A DNA stretch of 64,000 nt from Lithodes maja (lineage: Eukaryota; Arthropoda; Malacostraca; Decapoda; Lithodidae): the NCBI GenBank assembly GCA_037953745.1, contig JBAKBP010000685.1, positions 1 to 64,000 on the forward strand. Direction: 5' to 3'. Numbering within the stretch: the stretch's first letter is position 1; every line of letters starts with the position of its first letter. A model generated the notes under the pieces. The model did not search any database, was not told the DNA's origin, and worked only from the letters and a program-made list of their open reading frames with translations. This document shows positions 44,019-56,634 of the stretch, piece by piece. Made by a program: the position numbers and the translations under genes.

Positions 44019-44261
44019 TTAACCCTTCTGCCTCGGCGATCTTCTTACGCTCTGTACCAGCGGAATCGGCGCGGGTTGGGCGTTATGGCCTTATTTTCTT
44101 AATAGCTAAGCAATAGTAATAGGCAGAAAGACTATCTTGATCCTGGTTGTTGAGTTACGTGGCCATGAATAATATGCTCGCGGGAGTATAAGAGGCCTAC
44201 CGAGGACTGTGGGGAAGGTTCTGTGTGGTGTATAAGAGGCCTGCCGAAGTGCGGGTGTTAA
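44019..44261. mobile_element. Short TTAA element adjoining MITE C
   Basis: TTAACCCTTCTGCCTCGG to GTGCGGGTG-TTAA, 243 bp. Near its right end TATAAGAGGCCTACCGAG and TATAAGAGGCCTGCCGAA form a duplicated module. Its right TTAA (44258-44261) is also the left TTAA of the next element. Confidence 0.65.
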
Positions 44262-46016
44262 CCTAACAAGTGCGCATGGGGGTAATTGGAAACGTCCCCC
44301 TGTGCTGACGTATTTGAGGTGTTTCCGTCACTAAAATATTCATTGTACCATTAATAGCATTAATACTTATCCATATGCGCCTATTATGGGTTGATTTTTT
44401 TTTTTTTTTTTTTTTTCTATGTGATTGAGGGAGGCAAAAGGCATAACTGCCTATAGCGAGTGCCTCCCCCATAGTTGAAAGAGTGACAGGGCCAAAATCA
44501 AGGGACGTTCGAGCCAAAATGCCTGGACACACGGAGTTTGAAGCAATTTAAGTCATAGGAAGAGGGAAAGACTGATTCTGGGAGAGAGTTCCAGAGCTCA
44601 GCTGTTGAGTAGAAGAAAGTTTGAGAGTAACGTTTCACTCTTGGGTTGGAGAGTTGCACAGAGTAGGGGTGGGATTGAGTTGCAAGACGGGTACCACGTG
44701 CCCTACGTAAAGGAGGTGGTATGCACTGGGATAGCTCTGAGGAACACTGATTATTATAGTAGCGATAGAATAGCGAGAGAGATGCAACATTGCGGCGGAG
44801 AGAGAGAGATTGCAGAGAGTTGGTGAGTGGACGGGAGTTAATGATACGAAAGCCCTTCCTTTCAACTTTGTCTAGGAGAGCGGTGTGAGAGGAACCTCCC
44901 CACACATGTGAACAATACTCAATACAAGGGCGCACTATGCCCCTGTACAGAGCAAGAAGCTGTGCAGGGGAAAAGAACCCCCTAAGGCGGTTGAGCACAC
45001 CCAGCTTCTGGGAGGCTGCCTTAGCAAGACTGGTAATATGGTCCTTCCAAATGAGAGCAGAAGAAAAAGAGACACCAAGAATATTGAGAGAAGATGAAGG
45101 GTTGATTTTTGTATTGTTGAAGAATAAGGGATAGTCCGCTGGGAGATCCTGACGGGTAGATAGATGGAGAAATTGGGTTTTGGAAGCATTAAAATTAACA
45201 AGGTTTTCTCTGCCCCAATTGGAAATTGTATTTAGATCAGAATTTAAGAGTTCTATGGCTTCATTACGTTTGTTGTTGAGAGATTGCTGGCTGGGGCGTT
45301 CTGAAAAACTAATGGAGTAGTGTAAGGTTGAGTCGTCTGCGTATGAATGGATGGGAATTAAGGTACAGTTAAGGAGATCATTTATAAAAATTAGAAAGAG
45401 AATAGGAGATAGGACAGAGCCCTGAGGAACACCGGAGTTTATAGGGTGAGGAAGTGAACAATGGCCGTCCACAACCGCGGCTATGGAACGGCCGGAAAGG
45501 AAATTAGAGACAAAGGCACAGATGGAGGGATAGAAACCGAAGGAGGGTAGTTTAGAAATTAAAGATTTATGCCAGACTCTATCGAAGGCTTTCGATATGT
45601 CTAGTGCAATAGAAAAAGTCTCACCGAAGTCCCGAAAGGAGGATGACCAAGAGTTAGTAAGATATGAAAGAAGATCACCAGTAGAGCGACCCTTAAGGAA
45701 GCCATACTGGCGATCTGAGAGCAGATTATGAGAAGAGAAATGCTTAAGAAATTTGGAAGCAAGAATAGTTTCAAAAACTTTAGAAAGACAAGAGATAAGA
45801 GCAATTGGACGATAGTTGGAGGGTTGAGAGCGGTCACCCTTCTTTGGGACAGGTTGAATGTGAGCAAACTCACATAAAGGTATTAACCTGAAACAACAAT
45901 AAAACGAGTGAAAACAGCGTTTGGATGGTCAAAATCGGAGATACTGCCCGCGAGTTGTATAATGTATGGGTGAGGCAACCTGCTTTCCCCCAAGGCCACT
46001 GAGACACAGTCGATCG

Positions 46017-46050
<34 letters not shown>

Positions 46051-46323
46051 CTCGCTTGCCATCAGTGATGACAACACCCTGCTTGCAACTCGCTAATGTT
46101 AGCACGAAAATATACCTCGGAATAAGGGAATAACAGGGAAAATAGGTGATAACTGAAGGAGGGGAGGTAGAGGACTGAGATTTTGCATGGCCCAGGGGCC
46201 AAAAAAAAAAAAAAAAAAAAAAAAAATTCTATGTCAAAAGTTGATTTTTTGTTTCTTACTCTCAAGAGTCCCCGCAGTCCGCCGGGGGAACTCTTAAGAG
46301 TCTCCCCGCAGTTCCCGGGTTAA
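44258..46323. mobile_element. TTAA element MITE C, copy 2, split by LINE-B
   Basis: Inverted relative to 25309-25934. Left part 44258-44394 (AGTGCGCATGGGGGTAATT) and right part 45874-46323, ending GCAGTTCCCGGG-TTAA, join to the copy-1 sequence when LINE-B is removed. It contains a TC-repeat and an A-run. Confidence 0.85.
44395..45873 (-). pseudogene. LINE-B copy 2, 5' truncated, inserted in MITE C
   Basis: The T-run 44395-44416 is the poly-A tail read antisense. The minus-strand frame 44498-45472 (324 aa) starts MDGHCSLPHPINSGVPQGSV and includes PILFLIFINDLLNC, YADDSTLHYS, LNILGVSFSSALIWKDHI and YRGIVRPCIEYCSHVWGGSS. Upstream RT sequence to about 45873 is out of frame in places. It is near-identical to 51444-52318 over their shared length, so the family moved recently. 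Confidence 0.88.
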
Positions 46324-47159
46324 GGAACTATGTTACATAGTGGGTGATAATGTGATCAGCGTAAACCAGCCAATTTGTACGTTGAAATCCAAATTAAAAT
46401 GTAAAACTTGCAAACTAAAATCAAACTTGGACAAAAATAATATAAAGGCAAAATAACTGATCAAAATCGCTATGTGGAAATAACGCTTACTAAAATATAA
46501 TGTAATGTAGTAGATGATATCAATAAAATAATAAATTGTAACACATTTAAAAAATAGATACACAAATTTAGTGTCAAAAGGTACCCTAACTATTGTATAT
46601 TTTAAGATTAATTTGCCACCTTTACGACATAGACTAAAACTGTACCTCCTATGGATCACTCCCTCTTTGAAGTACAGTTACAACTACAGTACTGGGACTA
46701 AATTTGTATGGTTTTTTTTTGTTTAGTGATTCAGCTTACTAATTGGACCATTGCAAATGGACTGGCTCGACTTCTCTACCCAGCCTTAGGAGGGATTTGC
46801 TCCAGTGGGCCGTTGTATAATTTTTCTTTGGGTTCTGTGGGTGATTAGTATCGCTCATTTGTAAAGGCACCATCGGATTTGTTTTTAACATATTTAATTC
46901 TAAGCCAAACTCTTGTCAAGTATATTTAATTATGTCCCTTTTGCTACATATAAACAAATGGCAATAACTTGTTATGCAGATAGATTAGATAGTTAATATT
47001 GAATCTGTGAGAATTAAAATGTAAAACTTGCAAAACAAACCAAAACCAGAAACTGGACAATATATACAAATGAACATTAACATGATAAGAACAAATATTT
47101 ATTTAATTAGGATTTTTGTATTATACTTTTTTTTTCTTCATGTATTTGGCATACTTGAT
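46324..47159. repeat. Penelope-end fragments and spacer
   Basis: 46385-46500 and 47013-47060 both carry ATGTAAAACTTGCAAA; the first also has CAAAATCGCTATGTGGAAAT. The remainder has no recognised feature. Confidence 0.5.
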
Positions 47160-48788
47160 TATTAGACCTTGAGTCTAAATGTAAGGAATGAAGAGCCAGC
47201 AAACATAGCTGGATATGGTATGGGAGGGAGAAGAAAAGTAGTGGAGGAGGAGGTGGGGATCAGGAGGTCAGAAGTGTGGGAAGCCATGAAAAGAGTGAAG
47301 TTGGGGAAAGCACCAGGAACAGATGGAGTGTGTGGGGAAATTTTGAGGTATGGTGGTGAGATAGTGATAGAGTGGGTATGGAAAATGTGCAAACTAGCAT
47401 GGGAGAAGGGGAGTGCACCCAATGACTGGAAGACTGGCATAATAGTCCCCCTATATAAGGGCAAAGGGGAAAGAGGAGTGTGTGGTAACCACCGAGGAAT
47501 ATGTCTTCTAAGCGTAGTAGGGAAGGTATACAGTAGGGTAGTGATTGAGAGAGTGAGAGTGAGAACGCAGAAATGGATAGTCGATGAGCAGGGAGGTTTT
47601 TAGGAAGGGAAGAGGATGTGTAGATCAGATGTTTACCCTGAATTGTGTTGTGGAGAAGAAACAAAAGGTGTATGTTGCCTTTATGGACTTGGAGAAGGCC
47701 TATGACAGAGTGGATAGAGAAGGTTTGTGGAAAGTACTTAGAATATACGGAGTAGAGGGCAAGTTGCTGAAAGCAGTGACGAGCATGTATGAGGGTGCAA
47801 AGGCGGCAGTATGTGTGGAGAGTGAGCAGAGCGAGTTCTTTGACCTGAATGTTGGTTTGAAACAGGGGTGTGTGATGTCCCTGTGGTTGTTTACTGTATA
47901 TATGGATGGAGTCATGAAAGAAATACTATCAAGAGCAGTGGATGTTGGTGTATCGCTGAAAAGGGAGGGAATTGAGTGGAAGCTACCTATACTGCTGTTT
48001 GCGGATGATACAGTTCTGATGAGTGATAATGAATGGGAGTTGCAGGGTCTGGTAAATGAGTTTGGAACAGTGTGCGAAAAACGGAATTTGAAGGTAAATA
48101 CGGGGAAGAGCAAGGTTATGGTCTTTGAAAGGGGTGAAGTCACAGTGTGAGGTGAAGCTGAACGGTCAGGCTATGGAGATCGTCAACTCTTTTAAGTATC
48201 TGGGCAGTGTGTTGAGTAAAGATGGGACTATGGATGAAGAGGTGCGGGAGAGGGTACAACAGGGGAAGAGGGTTGTAGGAACGCTAAAAGCAGTAACAAG
48301 AAATAGGGTGGTCAGTATGGAAGTGAAGAAGTCCTTGCATGACAGTGTGGTAATCCCGACACTGACTTACGGAAGCGAAGCATGGATGTTGGTTGAGAGA
48401 CTCAGACCAAGAGTGAGAGCAGTGGAAATGAATTACTTAAGGAGTGCGTGCGGAGTTACATGGAGGGATAGACGGACTAATGAAGTAAGAAGGAGGTGTG
48501 GTGTGGAGGTAGATGTGCTGGAAAGTGTGAAAAGGAACAACTTGAGATGGTTCGGCCATATGGAACGTATGGAAAGCGAGAGAATGACTAAGAGGGCGTA
48601 CGAGAGCGAGGTGGAGGGGGAGAGGTAGACCGAATATGAGGTGGAAGGATGGAGTGAGGAACTACATGAACGAAGGCGGTGCTGGTTGGGGGGAGGGGCG
48701 TCGACTGACTGGGGACAGAGGTGCATGGGGGCGGTTCGTTCGTGGCCACCCCTTCGGGGATCACGGCGTCAGGCAATAGATAGATAGA
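47160..48788 (+). pseudogene. LINE-E (RTE-like) longest copy
   Basis: RT read in three frames: 47169-47603 (KRVKLGKAPGTDGVCGEILR, KGKGERGVCGNHRGICLLSV), 47584-48150 (VAFMDLEKAYDRVDREGLWK, LKQGCVMSLWLFTVYMDGV, LLFADDTVLMSD) and 48125-48628 (KYLGSVLSKDGTMDEEVRER, TLTYGSEAWMLVERLR, WFGHMERMESERMTKRAYES). Frameshifts near 47595 and 48140 inactivate it. The 3' end has GGCCACCCCTTCGGGGATCA, then a TAGA tail. No endonuclease domain is retained. Confidence 0.88.
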
Positions 48789-48844
48789 GTCTTGTAATGC
48801 CGAGCCATCCATACTTATTATTAAATTTAGTTTTGATCTTAATA

Positions 48845-51362
48845 CAGTCGACGCTCGATTTAACGGACCCCGATACAACGGATTTCGGATTTAACGGACT
48901 CTGTCCATAGCCGGACAATGGACCCAGCAACGGACAAAGTCCGTTGCTCGAAAAAAAATTGGAGCAAAGTCCGTTGCTCTATCTATTTATCTCTCTAATG
49001 CACTACCTAAATCCCTTATACATTAACATAACTATGTCTTATTTGGACTTTTTGTAATCTTTGAATCATTTCTAATATGATGGAATTGAAAAATATAATA
49101 TCCTTCCAGCACATAGATAAATAATAAATAAGATAGTCAACAAAATATTTCAACTCTCCCCTCCGTGCGAGCAGAGATGGTAGATTTACGTTTGATAGAT
49201 TTTTTGTTTTGTTTTTTTCCCTCGATATACACTCTCTTTCTATCTATCTATCTCTCTAATGCACTACCTAAATCCCTTATACATTAACATAACTATGTCT
49301 TATTTGGACTTTTTGTAATCTTTGAATCATTTCTAATGTGATGGAATTGAAAAATATAATATCCTTCCAGCACATAGATAAATAATAAATAAGATAGTCA
49401 ACAAAATATTTCAACTCTCCCCTCCGTGCGAGCAGAGATGGTAGATTTACGTTTGATAGATTTTTTGTTTTGTTTTTTTCCCTCGATATACACTCTTTCT
49501 ATCTCTCTATCTCTCTAATGCACTACCTAAATCCCTTATACATTAACATAACTATGTCTTATTTGGACTTTTGTAATCTTTGAATCATTTCTAATGTGAT
49601 GGAATTGAAAAATATAATATCCTTCCAGCACATAGATAAATAATAAATAAGATAGTCAAAGAAATATTTCAACCCTCCCCTCCGTCTATGCGCCGAGCTT
49701 CCCAGACGGGAGATTTACGTTTGATAGATTTTTGTTTTTTTTTGTTCCCACGGTATACACAAAATGATGGGGAAATATTATAACATGTTTTTAATTGACA
49801 TTTGTGTCGTTTTTGCTGATTATGAGTTGGTGGAAAAAATGTCTTTAATTCTATCATATCGGAAATGATTCACAGATTATATAGAGACCAAATAACATAC
49901 ACTTTAAATTAAAATGTAAAACTTGCAAACTAAACAAACCAAAATTGGGACAAGGACAATATAAAGTCAAATTAAATTATCAAAATCGCTATGTGGAAAC
50001 AACGCTTACTAAAATGAAAACTATTAAATAAAAGAACACAATCCACCACATAGGGTGTACATTACTACATGAGCAAGTTAATCTGTTTCCCAAGCAAACT
50101 AATCGCACATATAACAACGCACTATCGTCACGTTAAAGGAAGTAGTCAAGTTTGGGAAGTCCGGGACGTTCTGGCAAATTTTACTAAACTCTGCATGAAT
50201 AAAGAAACTAAATGTTAAATGTCAAAATATTATTTAAAATCAAATTTGCAACATGACAAGACATTAACAATAGTACAAAATACAAATATTGATAAGATAT
50301 CTATACTATTACAAAATAATATATAAAATACAGTACAGCACTCACTAACGATAGTGCTATCGGGTAGGTACCTGTAAGCATAGCATGCCTCAAGTGACCC
50401 CTATCAATAACTACCCTACAAATAACCTACATTTATAGCACAAATAAACTAAGGAAATCGCAAAAGTAAGCAATTGATACTATCGACAATGAATACATAT
50501 AATATAAAGACAAATAATTGCAAAATATGAAGTAACAACAGATTTAAACAAAGAGTACTCTTTTAACAAGAACAATAAATTTAAAAAATCATCAATATTA
50601 ATAATAGAAAAAGAAAAAGATAAACAATAAATACAGACAAAAAACAATAAATACAGACAAAAAGTAAGCAGAGGTTATACAAGAAACTTCAAGTTAAAAA
50701 GGCTTGATTAAAATTATTGATGTCAAATTTTAGAATACAGTCACAATAATTGACCCTAAAAAGATTAAATTTATGGAACAATTTACTTGCCTCAAAACCT
50801 CTGTCCACTAAGAGTCTGTATAGTAACCTAGCTCTAGCCCAAAAGTCATCTACTTTAGTGCAGATTTTACAAAATCTTATTAATTGGGAATAAAAACAAT
50901 TATAAGTTATTTTACTATCGATATTACTACTAGGGAAAGGAAAGTTTATTACGTTAAAATTAAAATCATCAACTTTGTGATATACTTTAAGTATGCACTG
51001 TTCATTAACAATGTGTTCAATAGTTTTGCATTATCAATAGGGTGTAGCACAAGGCTTATCAACATTATCACAGTAACGGGGTCGGGGTTGAGGCGGGACG
51101 GGGAGGGGAGGGAGTAGGCCTACAGAGGAGGGGATATCCTTCCTTTTTTTTTTTTTTTTTTTTCTCCATGTGAAATTTATCATATCAATGACAAATAAGA
51201 CCTTTATTATGTTTTCAGGGACAGTACAGCACAACGTGTCCCTCAATAAATAAAAAAAAAAAAAAAAAAAATGAAATACGAAGGCAATTTTCCAGCTACG
51301 GACTTTTTCCAGCAACGGACTCGGTCTCCCCCCTATTAGTCCGTTAAATCGAGCGTCGACTG
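48845..51362. mobile_element. pogo/Tigger-like MITE, copy 2, with Penelope-like insert
   Basis: Same inverted ends and same three-unit 261-bp array as 41370-42790, with TA at 48843-48844 and 51363-51364. It is interrupted at about 49905-51012 by a 5'-truncated Penelope-like fragment; otherwise the two copies run in parallel. Confidence 0.88.
49905..51012 (-). mobile_element. Penelope-like fragment
   Basis: Contains the terminal repeat (AAAATCGCTATGTGGAAACA) followed by a sequence parallel to 16150-16950 (TCGGGTAGGTACCTGTAAGC; AACCTCTGTCCACTAAGAG). It ends where the RT frame would continue, at TTCATTAACAAT. No intact frame. Confidence 0.75.
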
Positions 51363-51443
51363 TACATACAAGTTGAGAATATAAAATAACAGTCACTTGC
51401 AGGTGTCTGTGTTTATGTTCAGATACTTAACCCTCAGTATAGC

Positions 51444-52318
51444 TTTTTTTTTTTTTTTTTTTTTTTTTCTATGTGATTGAGGGAGGCAAAAGGCATAACT
51501 GCCTATAGCGAGTGCCTCCCCCATAGTTGAAAGAGTGACAGGGCCAAAATCAAGGGACGTTCGAGCCAAAATGCCTGGACACACGGAGTTTGAAGCAATT
51601 TAAGTCATAGGAAGAGGGAAAGACTGATTCTGGGAGAGAGTTCCAGAGCTCAGCTGTTGAGTAGAAGAAAGTTTGAGAGTAACGTTTCACTCTTGGGTTG
51701 GAGAGTTGCACAGAGTAGGGGTGGGATTGAGTTGCAAGACGGGTACCACGTGCCCTACGTAAAGGAGGTGGTATGCACTGGGATAGCTCTGAGGAACACT
51801 GATTATTATAGTAGCGATAGAATAGCGAGAGAGATGCAACATTGCGGCGGAGAGAGAGAGATTGCAGAGAGTTGGTGAGTGGACGGGAGTTAATGATACG
51901 AAAGCCCTTCCTTTCAACTTTGTCTAGGAGAGCGGTGTGAGAGGAACCTCCCCACACATGTGAACAATACTCAATACAAGGGCGCACTATGCCCCTGTAC
52001 AGAGCAAGAAGCTGTGCAGGGGAAAAGAACCCCCTAAGGCGGTTGAGCACACCCAGCTTCTGGGAGGCTGCCTTAGCAAGACTGGTAATATGGTCCTTCC
52101 AAATGAGAGCAGAAGAAAAAGAGACACCAAGAATATTGAGAGAAGATGAAGGGTTGATTTTTGTATTGTTGAAGAATAAGGGATAGTCCTCTGGGAGATC
52201 CTGACGGGTAGATAGATGGAGAAATTGGGTTTTGGAAGCATTAAAGTTAACAAGGTTTTCTCTGCCCCAATTGGAAATTGTATTTAGATCAGAATTTAAG
52301 AGTTCTATGGCTTCATTA
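51444..52318 (-). pseudogene. LINE-B copy 3, 5' truncated
   Basis: The T-run 51444-51468, then the same minus-strand frame as copy 2 (AIELLNSDLNTISNWGREN to LRVSRHFGSNVP). The match to copy 2 ends at CTTCATTAC near 52318; a run of about 20 G follows at 52345-52364. Confidence 0.88.
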
Positions 52319-52455
52319 CCATGATACACTCGTTCATTGGGGTGGGGGGGGGGGGGGGGGGGGAATTATGACTTATTTTGTTCAGTTTTGGAAGGACCTA
52401 TTTGTGTCAAAGGGTTAGTGGAGTTCATGTTTACCCCTTTGATAACCAGAGTATT

Positions 52456-52522
52456 TTTTATCTATTGACAGACGCCCTAATCCCCGAAGGGATGGTCACA
52501 AATTAATCTCCTCCATACACCG
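52456..52522 (-). mobile_element. LINE-E 3' tail fragment
   Basis: TTTATCTATTGACAGACGCC and ATCCCCGAAGGGATGGTCAC match the antisense LINE-E tail; only the last about 65 bp are present, as at 27143-27213. Confidence 0.65.
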
Positions 52523-54107
52523 TGTCAGTATTTCTAAGCTCCCTAAGAAGGGATTAAGGTGGCACAGTATGAAAGTATTTGCTGCCAGGTCTCATATTTT
52601 CTTTGGTAAAAATTAATAAGTGAGTTATGTCAATAAATAAAATAAAACTAATTTGAGTACAGTATATAAATAGTTAATGGCTCGAAGAATAAAAATGATG
52701 TTGTACAGTATTACTTTTTGATAAGAAATAGTAGACCTAATATACTTACCCTTCTTACCATCAGCATATTATTAACATTATATCAGTTTTACTCGGTTTT
52801 TGAAGGACCTCTAAAAATCAAATAGTTAAAAACTCAACCTTTTGATTTCCAGACTCTTTTTTTTTCAAACTTGATAAAAGTGTCTAAAATTGCCTGAATA
52901 AAAACAAGGAATGCACCATGGTATACTGCAAGAGTAAAAGGGTGGAAGGCTGAATATCATTGTCTATAGTACGGTATATAGAAAGTTTCCAGATCTCAGT
53001 CTCCACATGGAGTGAGCTAAATTCACTCAATCTTCTTAGACTGTAATAGATTACACGCAGTATTTTGCTTCCAGTGTAAATATGTTTGTGTACGTGTAAG
53101 CATGTTAAGGCAGCACAATACAGTATCTTAGTGTACTTAATTATTGTAAATTCAGATGTTTATTTCTTTTATACTTTTACCTATTAATAATGTGGACCAA
53201 GCTAGGCAAGTTGTTGTTGTTCTTCTGCTAATTGCATACTCTTATGTTATTTGTATTGTTTACCCTCTCCTAGTATAGTATCACTTGTTTGAGACCTGTC
53301 ATACAAAAGTATGATGTGACCTATCAGTCAAATACTATCTTCCTATAGTTATTAATTTTCTAAGCGGGCTGGAAATCTACTTATCCTCATCTTAATTACT
53401 AGGCTATTACAATTTTTATATAGCCAAATGTGATGTTAACTGTGAAGTGTCCTTAATATGATGCGGCTGCAGAGGCAGCCGTTTCTTATTTGTCGTGTAA
53501 TTATTGAGAAATCAACTGCTAATGGAGTAAACTTTTTGGCAGGTCACAAAAAAATCAACTCGCCGATCAAACAATCCGAATTCCCTTTTTAGGGCCATTA
53601 ATCACCTTCGCTGTTGAAAATGTATAGTCCATCTTATTTTAGGGCCTTTTTATAGTATGTTACTATTAGTACATTTATGAATAGATATTTGCAACCATAT
53701 TCTTAACTATTTGTCAGTCATGCTAAATCTTGTCCAGCTTTATTGTGAAATATAACACCTGTCATTTCTATTAGAGTAATTTGTCTGGTGGGTCAGCTTA
53801 TACTTTGTATTCTGAACTTGAAAAGTGTGTAGGCATTGCCTCTTTATCCTAAAACTATAGAAATATGCAATTATGTTCATCTACAGGTATTAGACTTCTT
53901 ATTATACTGTACAGCAGTTACGTCAAAATGATAGTAAAATAAATATACTATTAATATATATCTTTATTTTTTTAACTTTCATAAAAATACTTAAAAACTA
54001 TTAAGCAACGATGATAACCTGAATATTGTTGAACTAGCAATCGGTGCTAATATACCAGGGAAGTATGTACACAACACTCCTAAGTCATGCCAGCCTCCAC
54101 AATTCAG
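52523..54107. other. AT-rich intergenic spacer
   Basis: No recognised repeat or coding sequence. TTTATT at 53963-53968 is AATAAA on the minus strand and could be a poly-A signal for the minus-strand gene ending at 55131, though it is over 1 kb away. Confidence 0.35.
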
Positions 54108-54119
54108 CTTAAATGGGGT

Positions 54120-54540
54120 TGTTGTTGTTGTTGTTGTTGTTCCCCAAGCTGCCTGGCCGAACAGCCCCAAGGCCCCGAGCAAGGCCAAGGCCATAACCGA
54201 GCGCCCCCACAGAACCCTCCCCGCCGACCACAATAAAGCCTGGGTGACCGAAGCCACTCCATGGCGGGGAGCTGAGGAGGGTGCGGAAATGCCCGGGAAA
54301 CCAAAGCCCCACCCAGGGCCCTGTGTCCCTCAGCAATTATGAAGAGAAAGTTGAGGGGCAAGGGAAAAATGTGACGCTTTGGCTTCCAATCTTGGTAGAT
54401 TGGGAGGTCAATCCACGTTAGAGACGCCGTCACTTGAGATCTAGAAAATATATAAGTAAAAGGAACAGTCAGAGTAAGCTATGGGTATGGCAGAGATTGC
54501 TCAGTTCTCACTCTGATTTAATGATGTGCCCATCACCACG
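54120..54540 (-). mobile_element. Retroposon G, 5' truncated
   Basis: Flanked by CTTAAATGGGGT at 54108-54119 and 54541-54552. The GTT-repeat at the left is its (AAC)n tail. It lacks about the first 80 bp of the full element. Confidence 0.88.
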
Positions 54541-54552
54541 CTTAAATGGGGT

Positions 54553-55130
54553 ATCACACAAGCTTTTATCATCAAATTTCAAAGGTCGACATAAGGTTGA
54601 GGGAAAAAAGCTCTTATATGATATCAGCATTAGTTATTTCTCTAATATATAGGAGCACGGACAAGGCCTTAGCCCAGGTTGGACGAATATTTTTTTCTAT
54701 TTAAATCTGAAATTGTGAAGTTAAGACATGATTCTTGAGTGCGAATGTGCAGGTAAATTTAATAGTTTGCTGACAACCTAGATAAGAATCTATGTAATGT
54801 GAAGATGACCTCTCCTTGAGTCCTATTGCCATTTCAGTATTTTTGTTTTCTGTTTAATATTTTATCCTTTTTAATTCTGGCAATTATTAGATGATTTTAT
54901 TCGGTTTAGGAAGGATCTGTGCAAGTCAATGGATTGTAGTTTATGCGCCATTGATTCCTAAAGGTTTAATGAAAGTGTGTAATGATAACCAGAATAAAAG
55001 GAAGAAATGTTTCAGTTTTGACAGTTAAATTTTGCTCAGTCAAATTTACGTCAATCCGAACTTCACATAATTTTTCATTAAAGTTGTTGCGAAACTTTTG
55101 AATCTTGGTGTACAGTACTGTCCTAGATCA
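54553..55130. other. 3' flank / probable 3' UTR of the minus-strand gene
   Basis: No repeat or coding sequence recognised. It lies directly downstream, in minus-strand sense, of the stop codon at 55131-55133. Confidence 0.4.
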
Positions 55131-55241
55131 CTACAAAGCCATGACGATCTGTCTTTTCTTGGCATTGTGTGAGAAATTATTGGCTTTGAAAATCTCGCTA
55201 TCATAGAATGGCTGGAGGTTCATGATGTTGATTTGTCGTGC
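55131..55241 (-). CDS. Terminal coding exon of an unrecognised conserved gene
   Basis: Minus strand: acceptor TTTCAG then, in phase 0, ARQINIMNLQPFYDSEIFKA and NNFSHNAKKRQIVMAL, stop TAG at 55133-55131. It joins in phase with the exon at 58838-58993 (...ELIEQ|ARQIN...). The ordinary amino-acid mix, exact splice signals and matching phase argue for a real host gene. I do not recognise the family and propose no function. Confidence 0.75.
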   Translation of the reverse strand, partial: ARQINIMNLQPFYDSEIFKANNFSHNAKKRQIVMAL

Positions 55242-55575
55242 CTGAAAGGAAATAATAAAAAATATGTTACCCCAAAATCTACAATACAGTCTATGTCTAA
55301 CGAACAACAGAGATAACTGTTAAAGAGCTACTTCTAATTATGCTACTTTATATGGAATAAAAACAATTTAACAACCAAAAGGATAGTTTAAAGCTAAATA
55401 GTTTGCTTGCCATTATATTATCTTAAAATACCTGTGTATGTACAGTATATATTATGTATATACTCAGGCACAATATCCCATAGCTAGGGGTGGCCGACTC
55501 GACAGAGCCCGAACCGAAACACCATTTATAGTTCAAATTCAAAATAGCATAAATAAAATTAGCTCAAGAGTAGTT

Positions 55576-55809
55576 GTTGTTGTTGTTGTTGTTCCCCAAG
55601 CTGCCTGGCCGAACAGCCCCAAGGCCCCGAGTAAGGCCAAGGCCATAAACGAGCGACCCCACAGAACCCTCCCTGCCGACCACAATAAAGCCTGGGTGAC
55701 CGAAGCCACTCCATGGCGGGGGGCTGAGAGGGTGCGTAAACGCCCGGGAAACCAAAGCCCCCACCCAGGGCCCTGTGCCCCTCAGCAATTATTAAGAGAA
55801 AGTTGAGGG
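55576..55809 (-). mobile_element. Retroposon G, 5' truncated, 14-bp target duplication
   Basis: GCTCAAGAGTAGTT at 55562-55575 and 55810-55823 flanks a 234-bp G fragment with the GTT-repeat at its left. It lies in the intron of the minus-strand gene. Confidence 0.9.
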
Positions 55810-55823
55810 GCTCAAGAGTAGTT

Positions 55824-56634
55824 ATCTCTGTTGGTGGGTGCATACTATTATATTATCTCAGATGAGTTTATGGACCTCTTTATGTTCCTTATTATGCAAG
55901 TACAGTACAGTATAAACATAGAATTTTTGATTTATGAGAGTAATGTCATCTGATGTAACCAATTTAAATAGACCAGACGACTAGTCATTTAGAGTGATCA
56001 GAGTATTACAGACGTACAGCCGTTTAGAGAATATATGAAGACAGATTGCCTAGATTAATACTTACGTCAAGTGAAAGGGATAGTAGTTAAATATGAATAA
56101 TGAAAAGAAAAAAAAACATGTAGGCACATAAATAATTCTGAGTATAAAAGTATATTATAGCAGCCACCTATATATTTTCTAGTTGTCCGGCATAAACAGA
56201 TTTCATATAAAGATACTACTGTATGTCCCATGGTCTAATGTACTACTGGGGCAAACCAGCATAATATGGCTCGCATAATACTGTATTGGGTTTCAGTCGT
56301 AAAGTTCTACTAAGCTTTTGGGATAAGTAGAAGGATGCCACCCATTTATATACTACTATAAAGGTGTATTTATACAAAGGTTTTTTCCTGACAACTCTTG
56401 ATCTGCTACTTTATGCTGGTATCACTATTCAACTATTTCCCTCTTATGGATTGTGTTCTTTTATTTAATAGTTTTCATTTTAGTAAGCGTTGTTTCCACA
56501 TAGCGATTTTGATAATTTAATTTGACTTTATATTGTCCTTGTCCCAATTTTGGTTTGTTTAGTTTGCAAGTTTTACATTTTAATCAGCAATTAGACAGCA
56601 GGTAGATTAATAAAGATACCGGTAACAATTCTTA
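55824..56634. other. Intron sequence with an inverted Penelope end
   Basis: 56450-56583 is the Penelope terminal repeat inverted (GTTTCCACATAGCGATTTTG; GGTTTGTTTAGTTTGCAAGT). The rest is AT-rich with no feature. Confidence 0.5.
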
